NCBI GenBank assembly: GCA_934702165.1
Contig: CAKUYG010000117.1
Location: forward strand, 1 to 6,880
Origin: an uncultured Bacteroidales bacterium
Lineage (GTDB): Bacteria; Bacteroidota; Bacteroidia; Bacteroidales; UBA932
Reading direction: 5' to 3'
DNA length: 6,880 bases
In this document: piece after piece, positions 1-6,880 of the stretch
Layout of the letters: each line of letters begins with the position of its first letter
Numbering within the stretch: position 1 is the first letter of the stretch
Position numbers and translations under genes: made by a program
Notes under the pieces: model-generated
Seen by the model: only the letters and a program-made list of their open reading frames with translations
Database searches by the model: none
What the model was told of the DNA's origin: nothing

Positions 1-414
1 GATCTGGCTGCTGTTCTTGCTTATGTTCTCGATGGCATAGTTGGCCGTCGTGATGGTGAAGTAGCAGTCTTCCCAGACACTGTTACCGGCAAATGAGTTG
101 GACGGATCCACATCGAACCTCATCAGAGTAAGTGCATTGCCGGACCATTTTACGCCGTCGGAACGTGAGTTCCCGATCTCGGTGTCATCAGACATGTTGT
201 CTCCGACATGGATATAGTGATATGTGCCCATGGCTCCGCTTCTTCTCAAGGTGCCGTAGAGTCCCATGAGAGCGGTATTGGCGTCATTTTCGTTCTGGTA
301 GTAGTTTTCTACCGCCAGATTGACCAGAGGCTTCTTTTCGAGCAGGTCGGAGCATGAAGAAAGCGTGAGTGCTCCTGCGGCTGCGAGTATGATCAGAGAT
401 TTATATGTTTTCAT
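1..414 (-). CDS. SusD/RagB family surface lipoprotein, N-terminal part only
   Basis: An ATG at 414-412 opens a frame of 138 codons that runs without a stop to the left window edge; SusD proteins are usually about 500-600 residues, so only about a quarter is visible. The protein begins MKTYKSLIILAAAGALTLSS, then Cys21, a good lipoprotein signal peptide with lipobox L18-S19-S20-C21, so the mature protein should be lipid-anchored. After it come CSDLLEKKPLVNL and ENYYQNENDANTALMGLYGTLR (about 37-58), the typical SusD start of a D-L/F-L-E-x-x-P motif followed by a Y/F-Y-x-x-E-x-D-A-x-x-A-x-x-G-x-Y helix. A GDNMSDDTEIGN segment and a WEDCYFTITTANYAIENI helix (ending near residue 132) also fit family patterns. 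SusD proteins sit as a lid over the SusC barrel at the cell surface and bind the ligand. Its position directly after the SusC gene is the canonical order. Ligand specificity is not deducible. Confidence 0.95.
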   Translation of the reverse strand, partial: MKTYKSLIILAAAGALTLSSCSDLLEKKPLVNLAVENYYQNENDANTALMGLYGTLRRSGAMGTYHYIHVGDNMSDDTEIGNSRSDGVKWSGNALTLMRFDVDPSNSFAGNSVWEDCYFTITTANYAIENISKNSSQI

Positions 415-426
415 TTCCAGTTCTTT
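415..426 (-). promoter_or_regulatory. Short A-rich translation leader of the SusD gene
   Basis: Only 12 bases (AAAGAACTGGAA on the coding strand) lie between the SusC TAA and the SusD ATG. This is too short for an independent promoter plus leader and lacks a strong Shine-Dalgarno sequence. It indicates co-transcription, possibly with translational coupling, of the transporter and its lipoprotein partner, as expected for a stoichiometric SusCD complex. Confidence 0.5.
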
Positions 427-3400
427 TTAAAGCTTGACATTCAATCCGATGACAAAAGTGCGAGGCTGCGGATACTGGCCGCGGTCTACTCCGATGCTAG
501 GGAGTTCAGGGTCAACTCCTGAGTATTTTGTCAGGGTAAGGAGGTTGTCCGCAGAGACGTAGAGTCTCATGCCAGGGAATTTCTTGCCGAAATCGAAGTT
601 GTAACCCAGCTGGAGGGTCTTGAGACGGAAGTATGAGCCGTCTTCGATGTACATCGTGGAAGGAGACCAGTTGCGGTTGTTCCTTGCGGTTCCGCCGCCT
701 GCGTCTGCAAGCATTATAGGGGTGGTGTTGGAGGTTCCTTCACCGTCCCATGCTGACATGTAAGTATTGGCGAGCACATTCTGGCGTCCGTCGAATTTGT
801 TGAAATAGAACTTTGACGCGTTGAAAATGTCGTTGCCCACTGTGCCCTGGAACAGCATGGAGAGATCGAAATTCTTCCATGAGGCATTGAAAGAGAGACC
901 GAATGTTGCGGCCGGGTTAGGGTCACCGATGCGGACATAGTCGCTTTTGTCGATTGCACCGTCTCCATTGATGTCACGGAAGATGGAGTCTCCAGGTTTG
1001 GCATCCGGCATGATCATCTTGCCCTCAGAGTTCTTGTAGTTGTTGATCTGCTCCTGGTTCTGGAAGATTCCGAGGAATTCATAGCCATAGAACTGTCCGT
1101 AAGGGAGACCCACGTAAGAGCGGACTATGTTTGAGAACTGGGATGAGAAGTCCATGAGGGCGTTGTCATATGCGAAGCCGCTCTGAAGAACGCCAGAAGA
1201 ACCGAGATCCTTGACATTGTTCCTGACGAAAGAGGCATTGGCGTCGATGCTGTAGGAGAAGTCGCCAAGGTCGTCTTTCCATCCGAGTACGATCTCGACA
1301 CCTTTATTCTCGATGCCTCCTACATTGCGGACGAATGATCCGGTTCCTGAGGTTCTAGGGACTGTTTCGTAAAGGAGAATGTTGTCAGTGGTGCGGATGT
1401 ATGCGTCTACGGATGCGGTGAGCTTGCTGTTGATGAAAGCGAAGTCAATACCGATGTTGGACTGTTCTGAAGTCTCCCACTGGAGATCGCGGTTGCCAAG
1501 GCCTGAAGGAGTGGAGCCGTTGGCGCGGTGTTTGTCGTCGCCGAGATTGTAATATCTCTCCTGAACGATGTTGGTCTGGTAAGGGTAGGATGAACCTATA
1601 CGCTCGTTTCCGATCTGTCCCCAGCCGAGACGCAGTTTGGCGGAGTTGAACCACTCAGGTGCGTGCTCCTTGAAGAGAGGCTCTTCGGAAACCTTCCATG
1701 CAAACGCTCCTGAAGGGAAATATCCCCATTTCTTTGAGTCAACGAAACGTGAGGAACCGTCAGCACGGAATGAGGCGGTAAAGAGGTAACGGTCAAGAAG
1801 GTTATAGTTTACACGTCCGAGGTATGAGAGCATGCCGAGGGCGGAAGCACTGCCTCCGAGGTAAGGTGATGTATCGGAAGCGGCATCAAAGTAACGGAAC
1901 TGCTCGGCTTCACTAGGAAGGTTCTTCTTGTTTCCGGAATACCACTCGTAGTAGTAGTCGCGGGCAGACATGGCAGCCATGACGGAGATGTCATGCACTC
2001 CAACTTTCTTGCTGTAGGTCAGCATGTTCTCCCATGTCCAGTCTGTCGAGAAACTGGTTGTGCGGCTGGTCGCGGTGTTGCCGCTTGCGATGTTTGAGGT
2101 CTCGAAGTAGATCGGGGTGAAGTTGGAATTGAGGTCGATGTTGTACTTGTACCCGAATCTTGATGTGAAGACGAAATCCTTGAGGAACTTGACGTCTGCA
2201 CTGAAGTTGCCTACGAGGAAGTTGCGCTTGTTGATGGCATAGTTGCGTGAGATGGCGCCGGCAGGGTTGGCCATACGCATGGCCGTGATACCGGAGTAAT
2301 AGTTTGTCACATCATCCCATACCGGCACGTCCGGAGGTGCGATGAGGGAGAAGAGGAAGATGGAATTGTTGTTTGTTCCGTCTGCTCCGAGAGGGTTGGC
2401 CTTTGAGAAAGTGCCGTTGAGCGATGCTCTGAAAGTGAGGAAGCTGAGAGGCTTGTATTCAGAGTTTGAACTGAGGGTGAAGCGGTCGAAATTGGTGGAC
2501 TTCACTGTTCCCTGGCGGCTGAAGTAGCCTGCGCTGAACATGGTCTTTGTCTTTTCTGTGCCGGCAGAGAGCCTTATGGAGTAGTTCTGATACTTGCCGG
2601 TGCGCATGGTCTCATTGAACCAGTCGGTGGTCTGGGTTGCACCAGGATTGGTGTATTTCGGGTCGCGGCCTGTGTTGGCCAGGGCCTTGTTTGTCATCTC
2701 GGCGTACTGAGGTCCGGAGAGCATTTCCGGCTTGCGAGGTGTCATCTGGATACCGTACTCTATCTTGATGTCGGTCTTGGTGGCACCTTTCTCGGCCTGC
2801 TTGGTGGTTACCATCACGACACCGTTGGCTCCGCGTGATCCGTAGATGGCGCAGGCGGAGGCGTCCTTGAGAATTTCGATGGATGCAATGTCGTTAGGAC
2901 TCAGATAGTTGATGTCGGTCATAGGGAAACCGTCCACCACGAAGAGAGGGTCTGAACCGTTAGGTGAGCCTGTGCCACGGATCTTGATCTCGGCTACGGC
3001 GTCAGGGGAACCGCCTGCAGTCACGATCTGTACACCTGCGGCACGTCCCTGAAGGGCCTCTATGGCATCGCCGGAAGAGATTTTTTCGATTGACTCACCG
3101 CTGACGGACGCTACGGAACCGGTAACATCGCTCTTTTTGACGGTACCATAGCCGATGACCACGAGCTCTTCGAGCAGGTTCTGGTCTTCTTTGAGGGTGA
3201 CATTGACAGTTTCGCTGGAGCCGACCTTGACTTCAACGGTCTGGTAGCCCATGAAAGAGAATTCAAGGATGGCTCCTACGGGAACATCCGGAAGGTTGAA
3301 GGAGCCGTCCTGATTGGTCATCATACCTGTGGTGGTGCCCTTGATCAAGACATTGACACCTGCCATAGGTCCGACGGCGTCCTTCACAACGCCCTTGACA

Positions 3401-3513
3401 GCGTGTGAATTCTGTTGCGTCAGAGCGTAAGCCGTGCTTTCCGCGTGGGCGGTTCCGGCACAGATCGACGTCATCAGCACAGCAGCAAACAGCATTCTGA
3501 TCTGATTCTTCAT
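427..3513 (-). CDS. SusC/RagA family TonB-linked outer membrane transporter
   Basis: Complete 1028-residue protein, normal length for the family. It forms a TonB-driven outer-membrane barrel that imports ligand captured by its SusD lipoprotein partner. The ATG at 3513 leads directly into a type I signal peptide (basic MKNQIR, hydrophobic core, likely cut after AHA at residue 24). Residues about 39-110 are a carboxypeptidase-D-regulatory-like beta domain (VKGVVKD...MAGVNVLIKGT...TNQDGSF). A TonB-box-like segment EELVVIGYG (115-123) follows, then the plug (about 122-240) with IRGTGSPNG, PLFVVDGFP and the hallmark LKDASACAIYGSRGANGV (215-232). The rest is barrel, with a DINGDGAIDKSDYVRIGDPNP loop (847-867) and EDGSYFRLKTLQLGY (957-971). 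No STN domain precedes the plug, so the FecR/ECF-sigma signalling type of SusC is unlikely. The last residue is Leu rather than the usual aromatic. Only 12 bases separate its stop from the susD-like start. Substrate cannot be predicted. Family assignment is very secure. Confidence 0.98.
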   Translation of the reverse strand: MKNQIRMLFAAVLMTSICAGTAHAESTAYALTQQNSHAVKGVVKDAVGPMAGVNVLIKGTTTGMMTNQDGSFNLPDVPVGAILEFSFMGYQTVEVKVGSSETVNVTLKEDQNLLEELVVIGYGTVKKSDVTGSVASVSGESIEKISSGDAIEALQGRAAGVQIVTAGGSPDAVAEIKIRGTGSPNGSDPLFVVDGFPMTDINYLSPNDIASIEILKDASACAIYGSRGANGVVMVTTKQAEKGATKTDIKIEYGIQMTPRKPEMLSGPQYAEMTNKALANTGRDPKYTNPGATQTTDWFNETMRTGKYQNYSIRLSAGTEKTKTMFSAGYFSRQGTVKSTNFDRFTLSSNSEYKPLSFLTFRASLNGTFSKANPLGADGTNNNSIFLFSLIAPPDVPVWDDVTNYYSGITAMRMANPAGAISRNYAINKRNFLVGNFSADVKFLKDFVFTSRFGYKYNIDLNSNFTPIYFETSNIASGNTATSRTTSFSTDWTWENMLTYSKKVGVHDISVMAAMSARDYYYEWYSGNKKNLPSEAEQFRYFDAASDTSPYLGGSASALGMLSYLGRVNYNLLDRYLFTASFRADGSSRFVDSKKWGYFPSGAFAWKVSEEPLFKEHAPEWFNSAKLRLGWGQIGNERIGSSYPYQTNIVQERYYNLGDDKHRANGSTPSGLGNRDLQWETSEQSNIGIDFAFINSKLTASVDAYIRTTDNILLYETVPRTSGTGSFVRNVGGIENKGVEIVLGWKDDLGDFSYSIDANASFVRNNVKDLGSSGVLQSGFAYDNALMDFSSQFSNIVRSYVGLPYGQFYGYEFLGIFQNQEQINNYKNSEGKMIMPDAKPGDSIFRDINGDGAIDKSDYVRIGDPNPAATFGLSFNASWKNFDLSMLFQGTVGNDIFNASKFYFNKFDGRQNVLANTYMSAWDGEGTSNTTPIMLADAGGGTARNNRNWSPSTMYIEDGSYFRLKTLQLGYNFDFGKKFPGMRLYVSADNLLTLTKYSGVDPELPSIGVDRGQYPQPRTFVIGLNVKL

Positions 3514-3549
3514 TTTGAGGATCTTTTAGTGTTGGTTAATTTAAATGTG
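3514..3549 (-). promoter_or_regulatory. AT-rich intergenic leader of the SusC gene, no Shine-Dalgarno
   Basis: This 36-base gap lies between the DUF5107-TPR stop and the SusC ATG. On the coding strand the bases next to the ATG read AAAAGATCCTCAAA, with no GGAGG-like match to the 16S anti-Shine-Dalgarno. A-rich, SD-less initiation is common in Bacteroidota, and the following residues form a clean signal peptide, so the ATG at 3513 is well supported. I found no convincing Bacteroides-type promoter (TAnnTTTG) and no stem-loop with a T run, which favours read-through from the upstream gene. The short palindrome ATTTAAAT at 3539-3546 is probably just AT-rich composition. Confidence 0.5.
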
Positions 3550-6500
3550 TTATTTGGTCGAGTTTCTGAAATACCTTGTCCAAAGACTCGACTGATTCAT
3601 TTCGAGTGATTCGCTGAAGCAGCGGTGTGCATCGGTTTTGTTTCCGTGCGCAAGGTCTACAAGTCCCTGAAGATAGAGGTTGCGTGCCTTGATGGTGTCG
3701 CTTGAACCGTCCTCGCCGAACTTTGAGTAGATGTCAACGACTGTGGTTGTCACTTCTTTCTGCTTGTCGACGTAGTCCTGAATCTTCTTTATAGCGGCAT
3801 CGGCTTCTGCTTCATGTCCGAGTTCCTTTTGGGACATAGCCACAAAATACATGCTTTCGTCTGCGTATTCCCCTCTGCTTTCGCCTGTAGTCAGTATGCA
3901 CTTTTCAAAGGCTTCGCGTGCTTTCTCAGTCTCTCCAAGTGCCTTGTATGCGAGTCCCTGATGATAGGCGACCTTGGCTACGAGAGGTCCGGTCGAAAGC
4001 TCGTTGGTCTCAAGATTGCGCGGGAAGGTGCCTGCTGCGAGGAAGCTTTCGAGGGCTTTGCGGTTGCGGTGGCGTGAGAGCAGCGAGAGGCCGTAGAGGA
4101 GATTGGCATCCACGAACTGGGTGTAGACGGTGGAGCCTCCCTCCCATACCCGGAAGTGTCTGGTTTCCAGAATGTCCAGAGCCTTGCGGTATTTGCCGTT
4201 CTCAGTGAGGAGGTGGACGTAGCGGGATGTGGCATCATCAGACTTTTCGATGGTCTTGCGGTACTTATCCATGCGGGCGAGCCTCTTCTCTGAAGGAACC
4301 TTGAGCGCGGCCTCCACGTCCTCGAGCTCCTGGAAGAAGATAGGATTGGAGCTGTCGGCCTTGATGGCCATGGCATAGTAGTCGGCCGCGAGCGCCTTGT
4401 CCTTGAGGTACTTGTCTGCTGAATGGCCGAGGTTGCGGAACACCATGCCGTAGCTGCTGTTGAGTTCAGTGGATGACTGCCAGGCGGCGATGGCCTCGTC
4501 CTTGCGGTCCAGGTAGTAGAGCAGGTTGCCCAGATAGTAGTATGCCTTCCAGTCTGAAGGGTTCTTCTTCACAGCGTCCTGAAGCATCTCAAGCTCTTCT
4601 GTGCGGAACGGGAAGCAGTAGTCCGGAGACATGGCGGCAGCCTTGCCATAATAGTCCATGGCTTTTGCCTCATCTCCCGCCTGAGAACTGTACCAGCCGG
4701 CCATGTAGTTGAGAAGAGGTGATACCGTGAACGGTTCAACCGCATTCTTCTGCATAGGGGTGGAGGAGTACGGCGTGCCGTTCTCCATTGCGAAGTCGAG
4801 GAAGTCAACAGCGTCCTTCCATGCTCCGATGGCGTTGTAGAAAGTAGTTACTTCCAACACTTCCTGGAGAGGAATGCCCATGTGGGCGATGGCGCGGCTT
4901 GCAGCGGCCTTGTCTCCCTGAATTCTGGCTTTCTCGATGATGCTTAGGAAGTCCACAGGGTCGGAGACGATGTTCTCGTCGAGCAGGGCTACGGCTTCTG
5001 ATTTCTTTCCCATGGTGCTGAGGAAGTGGGCCTTGACGAATTTGCTCTGGGTGCTCTTGCCGCTCAGGGCGATGGATTCGTCAATGGCTTCGAGGGCATC
5101 CTTAATCTTGCCCTGCTTCCAATACATCTCTGCTATATAAAGGTAGGATGCTGACTGGAATCCAGGATACCATGTGGATTTCCAGAAGTAGCTCTCTGCC
5201 TCTGAGGTCTTGCCGAGGGCCCGTGCCACGACTCCGGAGTAGTAGAACATCTCCCCGTCTTTAGGGTTGGTGTGGTAGATTACTCCGGTCTTGTCGATCT
5301 CAGGCATATAGTGAAGGCCGGTGAGTCTCTTGTAGGCGCGGTTGAGGTATTTCTCAGCCACGGTCCATTCGGCGCGTTTTGCGTAGTAGATGCCGAGGTT
5401 GACATTTACGCGGGAGTCGAGGGAGTCGCGGCGCAGTGCTTCCTCGTAGTATGGGAGAGGGTCGAGACGGCCGTTGTGGAACTCCTCCAGCCTCTGTCCG
5501 GCAAGGAGCAATTCCTCTACAGAATCGTATTCCGAAGGATTCTTCGGTCGGTCTGCAGGATGCGGCCTGGTGTATTCTTCCTTCTCCTGAGGTGACCAGC
5601 TGACCAGTTCCACACCGTCGCTGTCGTACAGGCCGGCGAAGAACTCGCTGTCCTTGAGTGTGGAAGGTACGGTGATGTTCTTGATGTAAGGGGTGTCAGG
5701 GTCGATTGTGAGCGTCTCTTCCGAGAGAGTCTTGCCGGCGGCCTTGATAATGACCTTGGCGTTTTTGTAGAGGGCGGTGGAGTTGAATCCGACCGCGAAG
5801 CTCTCAGGGGAAGTGCGCTCGATGTTGACGGCCCCTTCGAGGGTGACGTTCTTGGCTCCGCCTATGCCCTTGATCGGATACCAATACTGCTTCGTCACCC
5901 TCACTTCGTTGGGACCTATCCAGCTGTAGTCTGGCTGGTTGTCGGAGTATCCTCCAACCATGAGCTCGAGGTAGGCTCCATCTTCTTCTGTAAGCATTTC
6001 GTTCCATACACTCTCGGTGCCCCAGAGATAAAATTTCTTGCCCGGGACGAGGTGGTGGTTGGCCCAGTGGGCTGTGCCGGCGTTCTTGCCGAAATCATAG
6101 CCTACAAGATAGTCCTGGGAGTAGTTCACGGCAAAAGTGGAGTTGGCATACTTGAAATTCTTCCACCAGCTGTTGTCATCTGTCTCGGAGTTGCCCCAAA
6201 TCCGCGTATGCGGCCAGTCGGTGTACTGCACCTTGCTATGTGTTGTACCATAGATGGTTTGTGGTGGGAACTGCACCTGATAGTTCTCGTCACAGTGCAC
6301 GGAAACGTTTGCCCAGTAGAGAAAGCTCTGCATCAGAGGTGTACGGTTCTGCATCTTGAAAGTCGCTTCCACATAGGATTTGCCCGGGAACATGGTCAGC
6401 CCTATGGTCCACTTGAGCCTCTGGCGGAGTTCGGTCTCGCCGATCCAGATGGTCTTGCTTCCGTCTTCGTTTTCTGTGATCTCATAACCCGCGTTGAGGG

Positions 6501-6880
6501 TGGACGATGCGCGGTGGTGATGAGGGATGTTCCACTCCACGCCGCCTGAGATCCAGGATCCGATCATGCCGATGAGGGCCGGGCGGATCACGTGCTGGCG
6601 GTAGAAGAAGTTGTAGCCGGTCTGCTTGTCTTCGGCTTGGAAGATCCTGCCCCCTATTTCGGGAAGTACACCTATCTTGGTGTATTCGTTCTCGATGGTT
6701 AAGTATTTGTAATCCCTGTCAACACGCTCATCAGTGAGGTTGTCGTACATCGGGTAGGGATAGACATGGCCGGCGGCACCTTGATATGTCCTTCCGTTGA
6801 AGAAGTACGGGTACAAATCAGGATTGCCCACGAGATAGGTCGGGATGGTCTCGGTGGTCTCCTTGATGGTGACTTTGTCC
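3550..6880 (-). CDS. DUF5107 domain and TPR-repeat protein, 5' end outside the window
   Basis: The frame gives 1109 residues before the TAA at 3552-3550 and stays open to the window edge, so the N-terminus is missing. The first in-frame start-like codon is a GTG at 6831, but the 16 residues before it (DKVTIKETTETIPTYL) continue a normal DUF5107 opening, so GTG is not the real start. Counting from 6879: residues about 1-335 are DUF5107, with YQG..GHVYPYP, LPEIGGRI (GGRI 76-79), a WISGGVEWN segment (Glu115), HHHR 120-123, and an LTEEDGAYLEL...DNQPD block (Glu305; 313-317). Residues about 340-430 look like a beta-sandwich. From about 465 to the end are roughly 10-12 TPR-like helical repeats, with an F-x-x-WEGG motif near 909-915. 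Members of this family commonly combine DUF5107 with TPRs at about 1000-1100 aa, so this is near full length. The domain is thought to have a galactose-mutarotase-like fold; a carbohydrate-binding or carbohydrate-active role is my inference. Location is unknown because any signal peptide is off-window. The gene lies 36 bases upstream of susC-like, same strand, probably one operon. Confidence 0.93.
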   Translation of the reverse strand, partial: DKVTIKETTETIPTYLVGNPDLYPYFFNGRTYQGAAGHVYPYPMYDNLTDERVDRDYKYLTIENEYTKIGVLPEIGGRIFQAEDKQTGYNFFYRQHVIRPALIGMIGSWISGGVEWNIPHHHRASSTLNAGYEITENEDGSKTIWIGETELRQRLKWTIGLTMFPGKSYVEATFKMQNRTPLMQSFLYWANVSVHCDENYQVQFPPQTIYGTTHSKVQYTDWPHTRIWGNSETDDNSWWKNFKYANSTFAVNYSQDYLVGYDFGKNAGTAHWANHHLVPGKKFYLWGTESVWNEMLTEEDGAYLELMVGGYSDNQPDYSWIGPNEVRVTKQYWYPIKGIGGAKNVTLEGAVNIERTSPESFAVGFNSTALYKNAKVIIKAAGKTLSEETLTIDPDTPYIKNITVPSTLKDSEFFAGLYDSDGVELVSWSPQEKEEYTRPHPADRPKNPSEYDSVEELLLAGQRLEEFHNGRLDPLPYYEEALRRDSLDSRVNVNLGIYYAKRAEWTVAEKYLNRAYKRLTGLHYMPEIDKTGVIYHTNPKDGEMFYYSGVVARALGKTSEAESYFWKSTWYPGFQSASYLYIAEMYWKQGKIKDALEAIDESIALSGKSTQSKFVKAHFLSTMGKKSEAVALLDENIVSDPVDFLSIIEKARIQGDKAAASRAIAHMGIPLQEVLEVTTFYNAIGAWKDAVDFLDFAMENGTPYSSTPMQKNAVEPFTVSPLLNYMAGWYSSQAGDEAKAMDYYGKAAAMSPDYCFPFRTEELEMLQDAVKKNPSDWKAYYYLGNLLYYLDRKDEAIAAWQSSTELNSSYGMVFRNLGHSADKYLKDKALAADYYAMAIKADSSNPIFFQELEDVEAALKVPSEKRLARMDKYRKTIEKSDDATSRYVHLLTENGKYRKALDILETRHFRVWEGGSTVYTQFVDANLLYGLSLLSRHRNRKALESFLAAGTFPRNLETNELSTGPLVAKVAYHQGLAYKALGETEKAREAFEKCILTTGESRGEYADESMYFVAMSQKELGHEAEADAAIKKIQDYVDKQKEVTTTVVDIYSKFGEDGSSDTIKARNLYLQGLVDLAHGNKTDAHRCFSESLEMNQSSLWTRYFRNSTK

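Larger units (their letters stand above)
1..6880 (-). other. Probable operon: DUF5107-TPR, SusC-like, SusD-like
   Basis: Three same-strand genes are separated by 36 and 12 bases with no visible terminator between them. The SusC-SusD order is the defining core of polysaccharide-utilization-like loci. The operon continues beyond both edges: the first gene lacks its 5' end and the SusD gene lacks its 3' end. No regulator (SusR, hybrid two-component, ECF sigma/anti-sigma) and no recognisable glycoside hydrolase or polysaccharide lyase is inside the window, so calling it a full glycan locus remains an inference. Confidence 0.8.

Noticed and set aside
3445..3513. Cys18 in the SusC signal peptide as a possible lipobox
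   Set aside because: The residues before it are T-S-I, and Ile at -1 does not fit a lipobox (Gly, Ala or Ser expected). A type I cut after AHA at residue 24 fits better and is normal for SusC.
3537..3549. AT-rich palindrome in the DUF5107-SusC gap as a promoter or terminator
   Set aside because: Only an 8-base self-complementary AT stretch is present, with no stem-loop, no T run and no clear TAnnTTTG element.
3415..3609. Small plus-strand open frame crossing the gap between the DUF5107-TPR and SusC genes
   Set aside because: It overlaps the signal-peptide region of SusC and the end of the TPR gene in antisense, and has no convincing start context or protein features.
3978..4376. 132-codon minus-strand open frame within the TPR region
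   Set aside because: It overlaps the DUF5107-TPR gene in another frame and has low-complexity Ser/Pro/Arg-rich composition typical of an out-of-frame translation.
5272..5595. 107-codon plus-strand open frame opposite the TPR region
   Set aside because: It is entirely antisense to the long gene, with no domain signature or supporting leader.
6052..6549. 165-codon plus-strand open frame with hydrophobic stretches opposite the DUF5107 domain
   Set aside because: It lies wholly antisense to a strongly conserved DUF5107 region, shows no recognisable domain, and is best explained as a codon-usage shadow of the real gene.

Overview
The window looks like a fragment of a Bacteroidota (probably Bacteroidales) chromosome. 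The main evidence is an adjacent SusC/SusD pair, which is specific to this phylum. A-rich leaders without a clear Shine-Dalgarno sequence and a Bacteroidota-type lipoprotein signal on the SusD protein agree with this. Base composition is moderate, neither AT-rich nor strongly GC-rich, and I cannot name the genus.

All genes lie on the minus strand and read from right to left, and almost every base is coding. At the right edge (6880 to 3550) is a large protein with a DUF5107 domain (predicted galactose-mutarotase-like beta fold), a beta-rich linker domain and a long TPR array. Its frame is open through the window edge, so its true start lies outside. After a 36-base AT-rich gap comes a complete SusC/RagA-type TonB-dependent outer-membrane transporter (3513 to 427, 1028 aa). 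After a 12-base gap comes the first 138 codons of a SusD/RagB-type surface lipoprotein (414 to 1), cut by the left edge.

The spacing and shared direction suggest one operon that resembles a polysaccharide utilization locus. SusD would capture a glycan or other large nutrient at the cell surface and SusC would import it using TonB energy. The DUF5107-TPR protein would act on, bind or sense a carbohydrate in the same pathway. That last role is inferred from fold and neighbourhood; the substrate cannot be read from the window. No regulator, sigma/anti-sigma pair, RNA gene, mobile element, CRISPR array, terminator or convincing promoter is visible. The most interesting point is the linkage of the poorly characterised DUF5107-TPR family to a SusCD pair, with the DUF5107 gene at the upstream side.
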